Program-made: the position numbers and the translations under genes
Assembly (NCBI GenBank): GCA_008729055.1
Contig: SDUX01000001.1
Location: 1,302,001-1,366,000, forward strand
Length of the DNA stretch: 64,000 nucleotides
Direction: 5' to 3'
DNA from: Pyropia haitanensis
Taxonomy: Eukaryota; Rhodophyta; Bangiophyceae; Bangiales; Bangiaceae
Part shown: positions 56,962 to 64,000 of the stretch, piece by piece
Position numbering within the stretch: position 1 is the stretch's first letter
How the letters are laid out: every line of letters starts with the position of its first letter
The notes under the pieces: model-generated
Told to the model about the DNA's origin: nothing
What the model saw: the letters and a program-made list of their open reading frames with translations, nothing else
Databases searched by the model: none

Positions 56962-57045
56962 CCGACTCTAGCCACAAGCCACGTGGCCACCGACTCTAGG
57001 CACAAGCCACGTGGCCACCGACTCTAGGCACAAGCCACGTGGCCG
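56962..57045 (+). promoter_or_regulatory. Three tandem 28-bp repeats, each with a G-box palindrome
   Basis: Three nearly identical 28-bp units starting CCGACTCTAG each contain GCCACGTGGC, the palindromic G-box core CACGTG (56980-56985, 57008-57013, 57036-57041). The phase is 28 bp. They end about 134 bp before the ATG of the TMEM62-like gene. CACGTG is bound by bHLH and bZIP factors, so this is a candidate upstream activating array for that gene. Confidence 0.65.
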
Positions 57046-57178
57046 GCGTGCCGCCGCCCCAATGCACTGCGTGCTCTTCGCGGTGGGCAGAGGCCGCGGC
57101 GGCGCAGAGGCCGTACCGTCTCTCCGTCCTTCCTCCCCCCCCCCCCCCCCTCCCCACGGCTGGGACACACCGCCCATC

Positions 57179-60003
57179 ATGGCGCGCCCCAGTAGTGGAC
57201 GCCCCCCCTCCCCCCCTTCCCCTCCCCGCCTCTCCCTCCCCGCCGCGGACCTCCTCCTCTACCTCGCTACCCTCGCCGCCACGGTTGCCGCCATCCTCTG
57301 GGCGTCCGCCCCCCCCCCCCCTCCCACCCCCTCGCCACCTGGCAGTGCGCCACTCCCCGGTCCCATTGCCGCCGCGCTCGCTGCAGATGGCGTGTGGGGC
57401 CATGACCCCACCGGCTGGGCCACCCTCCTCCACATCACCGACGTACACATGGAGGCGCGGCGCGGGAGGTGGGGGGCAGGAGGGGGGGGGCGGCCGCCAC
57501 CCGCGGCGCGCTCCGGGCGTTTGCGGGGGGGTGGTGGCGCCGCTCGCGCCAGCGGCGGTAGTGGTGGGTGGTGACCTGGTCGCGGGCGTCACGGCTGGAA
57601 GGGGGGGGGGGGGGGGGAGGCCGAGTGGGCCACCTACGCCGCGGTCGTGGCGTTTGCGGGGGGCGTGCCGCCGCGGGAGGCGGGGGGGAGACGGATTGGG
57701 AGGGCGCATCCGCCGCGGCCGCTGCCGCTGCCGCGGCGGCGGATGGTGGGGCGGCCGGGGGTGATGGCGGCGGCGGCGGTGGCGCCGCCCGGCGGGTGGT
57801 GTGGGTGGACACGCGGGGCAACCACGACGCGTACGGCGTTGGCGGCGACGGCCGCGCCGCGGGCCGCGGCCGCGGCGGCCACTACCGGCGGTACGGCCTG
57901 AGCGGCCGTGCCAGCGACGGCGGCGGCGGTGGCCGGCTGGCCGTCGCCACCGTCGGCGGCGGCGGCGGCGGTGACACGGGTGGTGGGGGCGGCCGCCTGC
58001 GGCTGCTCGGCGTCGACGCGGTGCCGGCGCCGTCGGCGCGGCGGCCGCTGGGCGTCTTTGGTGCCGTCTCCCGCGACGAGTACCTCCGCCTCCGCGCGGC
58101 GGTACGCGCGGGGTGCGCCGCCGCCGCGCCGCCGACCGTCCTGTACACCCACTACCCAGAGTCGTTGGTGGCGTGGCCGCGGCTGAGTGACGCGGAGGTG
58201 GCGGCGGCGGACGCGGCGGCGGATACGGCGGCGGCGGCGGCCGCCACCGCGACGACCGCGGGCGGCTCGCCTGTGGGGGGAGGGGTGGGGGGGGGGGGGG
58301 GGGGGGGAGCCCGCCGCCTGCTCGCCCCGTCCGCGGCTGCGGCCGCGGGCAGCGCGGCCGCCGCGGCGGCGGCCGCGGCGGCGGCGGCGGCCACGGCAGC
58401 CGTGGCCGCCACCGCGGCGCACCCCCCCTCCCCCCCCCCCTCCGCCACCCGCCGCCGCCGCTCCCTCTCGTCTCTCGCCACCGCGTGCGGCCCCCGCTCC
58501 CCCCCCCCCCTGTCGCTTACCCTCGTCGGCCACCTCCACACCGCCGGCGGCGCCGCCCCCGCCGGCGTGGTCGTTGCCCCCCCCGCCGCACCCGCCGTGA
58601 CCGCCCTCACCCCGGACCTTGCCGCCGCGCGTGGCGCGCGGCTGGTGGCGGTCGACCACGGGGTGGTGACGACGGCGCTGGTCGCGCCGTCCCCGCGGGG
58701 GGGGGTGGTGGCGCTCGTCACCAACCCGGGGGGGGTGGGGGGGTCGCCGGCCGCCGCCGCCGCCGCCGCCGCGTCGTCGCACGTGCGGGTGCTCGTGTGG
58801 CGGGGGGTCGCGTGGGGCGCCGCCGCCGCCGCCGCCGCCGCCGCCACGGGAGAGGGGGGGGGCGGGGGGGTACGCCCTGCCGCCCGGCAGGAGGCGGCGG
58901 TCGCCCCTCACGCCCCGGCTACCGCCGCCGCGGCCGCGGCGGCGGCGGCGGCGGCGGCCAACCGCACGCGCCTGCCGGCGACGGCGGGCCGCGCCGCGGC
59001 GGCGGCGGCCGCCGCCGCCGGCGCGCTGCCGCACGTGACGGTCCACCTGGACGGCGCGCACCTGGCGACGGTCGTGTCGCTGCCGGGCTCGCCGCTGCAC
59101 CTCTTTCCGTGGCGGCCCGCCGCGCTTGCCGGCGGCGTGCCCCACACGCTCACCGTGTACGTTGACGGCGGCCGGCTGCCGGTCGCGACGAGCACGTTTA
59201 CCCTCCCCGCCACAGACGGCGCGGGTGGGAGCGTCGATATTGGTGGCGGCGGCGGCTGGCGCGCCCGCGCCGCCGCCTACGCCCTCACCGCGGACCTGCC
59301 GACCGCGGCGGTGCGGCTGACGCGCGCCCTCTTTGGGGTCCCCCTCGCCTTTCTCGCCGCCGCCGCCGCCGCGCCCGCCGCCGCCCGCGCCGCCGCCACG
59401 GCGGGCTTCCCCCGCCCCGCCGCCGCCGTGGCCGCCGCCGCCGCCGCCCCTGCGGCGGCGCCCTGGACGGCGCTCGTCACGGCGCGGCGGCCGGTGGCGG
59501 CGGTCCTCGCCGCGGCGGGCGCGTACGCCGCCGCCGGCGGGCCCGCGGCGGTCGCGCCACGGCTGACCGACGCGGGCTGGGGGGCGGTCGGCGTTGGCTG
59601 GGCGTGCCTCGCGCGGCCCGCCCGGCGCGTCGGCGCGGCGGCCGCCGCCGCCGACGCGGCGGGGGGGGGGGGGGGGGTGGCTGGGCGTGCCGCGCCGACG
59701 CGGAGGCCGCGGCGCTGCTCGGCGGCGTTGCCGCCGCGTACGCGGCGGGCGTGTGGGCGGCCGCCGCGGTGGCGGCGGCGGGGGTGGACGCGGCCGCCGC
59801 CGCCGCCGCCGCGCGCCGCCGCCGCCACGGCCGGTCGTTGCCGTCACGGGGGCGGGCGGCGGCGGCGGCGGCCGCCGCCGCCGCTGCTACGGGTGACAGT
59901 CTGGAGGGGAGGGGGCGCCGCCGGTCGCGGGTGCGGGGGGGGGGGGGGGCTCACCACCGCCACGCGTCGTTGGAGGAGGTGCTGTGGGAGGGGAAGGAGC
60001 CGC

Positions 60004-60034
<31 letters not shown>

Positions 60035-60737
60035 ACCGCCGCCGCCGTCGCTGCCGCTGGGCGCCACGCCCGCCGCGGCGGCAGCGGCGGCGGCGGCGGC
60101 GGCGGCCGCCGCCGCCGCCGCCGCCCCGCCGTCGCCGCCGCCGTCGCCGCCGCCGCCCGCGTCGCGGCCGCCCCTCTCACCAGCACAGTCGGCCGAGCTG
60201 GCGCCGCTGATCCCCCCCCCCCCCGGCAGCCCCGCCGCGTCGCCGCCGCGGCAGCCGGCGGGCAGCACCCCCCCCCACCCCCCCCCCCCCCCTCCTCCCC
60301 TCCATCCCCCCCGCCCCCCTCCCCCCAACATCCCCCCCCCCCCCCCCCCCCCACCCCCCCCCCGCACCGCCACTGGCACGGCGGCACCCCCCTCTCCCCC
60401 GCCCGCTCCGTCACCATTGCCGCGGCGGCGGCGGCGGCGGCGGCCCTCCTCGCCGCCACCGCCGCCCGCGTCGGCCGCGGCTGGGGGTGGCCGGCCGCCG
60501 CGGCGAGCCCGGCGGTCGGCGCCGCCGCGGCGGTCGCCGCGTTTACGGGGTGGGCGCTCGCCGCGCTCGCCGCCGCCGACCGCCGCCGGGCGGCCGCCGC
60601 CGCCGCGGCGGTCGCGCCGCCCGCCGCGCGGCGGGGGCGGCGGCGGCGGGCCGCCGCGGGGGCGTCCCGGGGGGGGGGGGGGGGGGGTGCCACGCCCGTC
60701 GCCAGGCGCGGCGGGCTGGGCGGGCGGGGACGTGTGA
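57179..60737 (+). CDS. TMEM62-like membrane metallophosphoesterase, frame-shifted at homopolymers
   Basis: Starts at the ATG 57179 with a membrane helix (LLLYLATLAATVAAILWAS). Calcineurin-like phosphoesterase motifs follow in order: LHITDVH (Asp and His codons 57440-57448), GGDLV (about 57568), GNHD (57817-57828), LYTHYP (about 58141) and VGHLHT (58525-58542). An Ig-like domain (PLHLFPWRPAALAGG, TLTVYVDG) and Ala/Leu-rich C-terminal helices complete the TMEM62 plan. The motifs are not in one frame: shifts fall at G-runs near 57481, 57523, 57600, 57679 and 59660, and again towards the end. The frame closest to the last helices reaches the stop at 60735-60737. Every conserved block survives, which argues for homopolymer errors over a dead gene. 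The metal-binding residues are present, so activity is plausible; the substrate is unknown. Confidence 0.72.
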
Positions 60738-61083
60738 GAATGGAAAAGAACGAGACAGTGACAACAACCGTCCCAGTGGGGCGCCTGGGTACGAAACAAA
60801 ACAAAAAGAAAAAAGACAAAAGCGGCGGGCGTCGCCCGACCGCACCCCCCCCCCCCCCCGGACAAACCAAGACGCCCCATCGCCTACACAGCCTATCGCA
60901 GTCCCACTCCCTCCCCGCCTCCCACCTCTGTTCCAACCCCCCTGCCACGCCGTGCCGCCATCGCCACGACCTCCGCCTGCCTCCACACGCGCATGAGCCC
61001 CCCCCACCCCCGCCTCTGCACACACACACCGCACGCACCGCGGGGCGGGCTCCCCCCCCCCCTTCCCCCCCCCTCCCACCCTC
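60738..61083. other. Convergent intergenic region
   Basis: Region between the ends of the TMEM62-like (plus) and START-like (minus) genes. An A-rich stretch at 60737-60825 (AAACAAAACAAAAAG) probably belongs to the 3' UTR of the first; a C-run follows at 60845-60860. Confidence 0.5.
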
Positions 61084-63211
61084 CTACCAGCCGTCCTCGC
61101 TGCCATCGTCCGACGCCCACCCATCGCCGCCCGCCCGCGCGCGGGCGGCCAGCACCACCACCGCCGACACGGCGGCGAGGGCCACCGCCACGCGGCGCGC
61201 GCGGCGGCCGCGGCGCGGCGCGGCCGCCGCCCGCGGCGGCCACAGCGCCGCCGCCGCCGCCGCCGTCGACGCGGCCGCCGACGCCGCCGACGCCGCCGAC
61301 GCCGCCGACGCCGCCGCCGGCAGCGGCGGCGGCGGCGACGGCGGCGGCGACGGCGGCGGCGGTGGCGGCGACGGCGGCTCGCCGCCCATCAGCTCCTCCA
61401 CCCCAATGCTCAGCGCCGACCGCGCGGGCGATATCGACAGGCCGCCCGCCGCGGCGGCGGCCGCGGCGCCGCCGCCGCCGCGACGGCGGCGGCGGTGGTG
61501 GTGGCGGCGGTGGGCCACCGCCAGCGTCGGCGGCGGGGACGGCGGCGGCGGGGCCGTGCCGGCGGCGGTGACCGCCGCCTTGCGGTGGTGGTGCCGCCGC
61601 GGCGGGCGGCGGCCGCCGCCGCCGCCGCCGCCGCCGCTCCGCGCCGACCCCGCCGTCGCGGCGCTGCCAATGTCACTCGCGCTGCCGCCGCCGCTGCCGA
61701 CGCTGGCGGTGCTGCTGGCGCTGCTGCCCACCGCGGCGGCGGGCGCGTCGTCAATGTCCGCGTCCGAGGCGGACGCCGCGGCCGCGGGCGCCAACGGCCG
61801 CCGCCGCCGCCGCGGCGGGCCGCCCCCGCGTGTCGGTGGCGCCCGCCGGGGGGTGCCGCCACGGGCGGCGGCGGCCGCCGCGGCCGCGCAGCGGCAGGGC
61901 GGCACCCCACCGACGGCCGCCGGCGGGTCGCCGTCGGCGTCGGCGTCCGTGTCGGCGTCCGAGTCGCCGCCCGACGTCCAGCAGCCCGACCCGGCGGGCG
62001 TCACGGGCGTGGCACCCGGCGGCAGGTCCGCCGCCACCTCCACCGCGCTCGCATAGTCGCTATGGTCCGTGGCGACCGAGTGGTACTCGCTCCACTCGGC
62101 CGACCCCGCCCGCGACGTGTCCCCGTCCGACGCCGACGCGTCTGCCGCCGCCGCCGCCGCCGCCGCGGCCGGCCGCCGCGGCGCCACCGGCCGGGCGGCG
62201 GGCGCAAACTCCCCCCCCTCCGCCACGCGGAACCGCCACACGGCCCGCGCGAGCGCGGCGTCCCCCCCCCATCCCCCGGCCGGCCGTGCCGCCGGAGCAG
62301 CCACCCCCGGAAGCGGTCGACCGTCGCCGGGTAGTCGGCGTAAAAGAGGCGCAGGTTGTGCAGCATGGACCGCTCCACCCAGACGCCCACCCCGACCAGC
62401 CGCACCCGCGCCGTCCCGTCGACGGTGTGGGTGCACCACGAGATGGGGGCGCCCCCGACGGTGGGCACCGGCGGCACCCCTGCCGGGTGGTGGGGGGGGT
62501 GCCGCCGGTCGTGGCGTCGCCACCACCACCCGCCGGCGGTGGCGGCGGCGCCGGCCGCACCGACAGCACCCCGGCGGTGGTGCACAGGGAGGAGAGGAAG
62601 GAGGGGGTGATGCGGAAGGCCTGCACCGTTGGCGCGCCGGGCGACGCGTCCCACGTCTGCGCGTCGGTCACCTCAAAGAGCGTCTGGCCGACAATGCCGC
62701 GGACGAGGTCGGGCATCTCCACGCGGGCGGGGGTGTAGGTCTGCTGGCGCGTGCGGATGTCGCGGCGGGCGGGGGCGGCGGCTGTCGCTGCTGCTGCTGC
62801 CGCCGACGCCGCCGACGCCGCCGCTGCTGCCGAGCCGTCGGTGGCGGGGAGGACCCCATCGAGCGCCCGTGCGTCCGCGGCGGGCGTCGACGGGGTGCCC
62901 GTCATGGCCTTGAGCAGCCCGTCTTCGACGACAAAGTTCATAAAGCCGGGCGTCGCCCGAATCTGTTCAGAGGGGGGGGGAAGAATGACCAGGGGACGAG
63001 GGAGGGGGGGAAGGTAGGATGACATGACGGCCGCCACAGGGAAGGCGCCACCCGTCGTGGAGAGGTCAGCAACGGAGCGTACTCGTAGCGGCATCGGCCG
63101 CACCGGGGACCCCCAACGCCGCACCCCAGACGCATCCCAGCGGGGCCCGGACCGCCCACGCCACGACCCGCCCCCACAAGTCCACCCATCCCCCCGTCCG
63201 CCTGCCCGCCC

Positions 63212-63242
<31 letters not shown>

Positions 63243-63338
63243 TCCCCAGCGCCCCACTACCCCCCCCCGCCGCACCCAACGTACACTCCAAAACAGGTCT
63301 GCCGGGAAGGGCAACCGGCAGTCCAGCCGGAACTTCAT
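61084..63338 (-). CDS. START/SRPBCC-like protein with C-terminal membrane anchor, two exons
   Basis: Exon 1 (63338-63285) encodes MKFRLDCRLPFPADLFWS. Exon 2 begins at 62962 with IRATPGFMNFVVEDG. The phase 0 join forms a continuous segment like the first strand and helix of START-type lipid-binding folds. Later blocks are QQTYTPARVEMPDLVRGIVG and FRITPSFLSSL. After a frame change at the G-run near 62491 come ISWCTHTVDGTARVRLVG, then GVWVERSMLHNLRLFYADYP, whose last helix fits the same fold. A second change at the C-run 62262-62271 leads into an acidic, Ser/Asp-rich C-terminal half. It ends with a single hydrophobic helix (VAVALAAVSAVVVLAA) and an acidic tail, a tail-anchor layout. The fold call is from pattern only. 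The role may be lipid transfer or sensing at a membrane; this is speculative. Confidence 0.5.
62963..63284 (-). other. Intron of the START-like gene
   Basis: Donor GGAGT|GTACGT at 63285/63284; acceptor CTCTGAACAG ending at 62963. Phase 0, 322 bp. A C-run of about 29 on the plus strand (63213-63241) is a long G-run just inside the intron on the coding strand. Confidence 0.6.
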
Positions 63339-64000
63339 CGCGCCCGCGCACCCGGCTGCACCCCCACCGCCCTACCCTACCACCACCACCCCCACCGCCC
63401 TACCCTATCACGACCCCCCCCCCCTCACCGCGGCCGACGCCGCCGCCCCACCCGCCCGCCGCACGCCGCGCCCGCTCCTCCGCCGCCCGCCCCGCCGACG
63501 CCACCGCCACTGCCGTTGACCCGGGTGCCGTCAACGTCTGGCGCCGGCGCGGGAGCAGCGGACCCGCGGGGTGGGGGGGGGAAGGAATGCCCCGGCCGTG
63601 CCGCCCCACTCCGGAACGACCGCGCCCGCCGGCCACCGGAAAAACGGTGCCCGCCCCCCGCCGTCCGCCGTCCCCCGCGCGGCAGCAGCAGGTGGCCGCG
63701 GCTGCCGACGCGGACACGGAGCAGCGCCGCCTCCCCCCCCCCCCCCCCCACGGGACACCTGCGCGGGTCGGCAGGGCGCGCACCCCCGGCGCGGGCGCAC
63801 CTCCCGACGACACCTCCGCCGCCCCGCCCCCGCCGCGGCAACCAGCCTGGCCCGCCCGCCCCCGCCGCGCCCCGCGCGCCGCGCCGCCTCACCCCGCGGG
63901 CCCGCACAGGCAGCGCACGCCACACCCGCCACCACCCCCCCCCCCCCCCCGCCACCGAGCGTCGCGTCGCCGCGGCGCGCCGCGCGGGCGGTGGTGGTGC
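63339..64000. other. GC-rich region to the window edge, no supported gene
   Basis: Upstream of the START-like gene. Open frames on the minus strand are Gly/Arg/Ala-rich with no recognisable domain. It includes a short direct repeat (CCGCCCTACCCTA at 63368 and 63398) and C-runs. It probably holds the promoter. Confidence 0.4.

Noticed and set aside
1..64000. tRNA, rRNA, CRISPR array, bacterial operon signals
   Set aside because: I looked for tRNA A and B boxes, rRNA-like blocks, regularly spaced repeats with unique spacers and ribosome-binding sites, and found none that stand up; the window is eukaryotic.

Overview
This is a eukaryotic nuclear window. It is extremely GC-rich, full of long G or C homopolymers and CGG-type triplet runs, and intron-poor: a 15.5 kb TRRAP/Tra1 gene is essentially one open frame. 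It carries chromovirus-type Ty3/gypsy and piggyBac-type mobile DNA and plant/alga-type iron-sensor E3 and TMEM62-like proteins. A GC-rich bangiophyte red alga (Porphyra/Pyropia type) is my best guess, by inference only.

Layout. 1-3079: possible 3' end of a gene, then pyrimidine-rich repeats without a recognisable gene. 3080-22845: a piggyBac-like DNA transposon (element A) split by a 14.7 kb nest of two full-length Ty3/gypsy chromoviruses of one family. Element Y (minus strand) inserted into the 5' part of the transposase gene with TSD CACCC. Element X (plus strand) then inserted into the gag of Y with TSD CAGTG. 22842-24061: a 1.2 kb non-autonomous element (B) with the same 18-bp ends as A, abutting A so that a 32-bp perfect palindrome forms.

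24531-40075 (minus): TRRAP/Tra1, the PIKK-like pseudokinase scaffold of SAGA/NuA4-type complexes. Its head-to-head neighbour at 42213-45152 (plus) is a BRUTUS/HRZ-like hemerythrin-CHY-RING E3 ligase. 45871-47309 (minus): an alpha/beta hydrolase. 48338-49990: a hAT-like non-autonomous element. 50460-52.7 kb (minus): a three-exon membrane protein with the topology of an ionotropic glutamate receptor. 55820-56729 (plus): a two-exon secreted cysteine-rich protein. 57179-60737 (plus): a TMEM62-like membrane metallophosphoesterase preceded by three tandem G-box repeats. 61084-63338 (minus): a two-exon START/SRPBCC-like tail-anchored protein, convergent with the TMEM62-like gene.

Several genes change frame exactly at G or C runs (TRRAP near its start, hydrolase, receptor-like gene, TMEM62-like gene, START-like gene). 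This looks like homopolymer-length error in the assembly more than gene decay, but that cannot be settled from the sequence. The host genes do not form an operon; the gene pairs share only divergent or convergent intergenic space.
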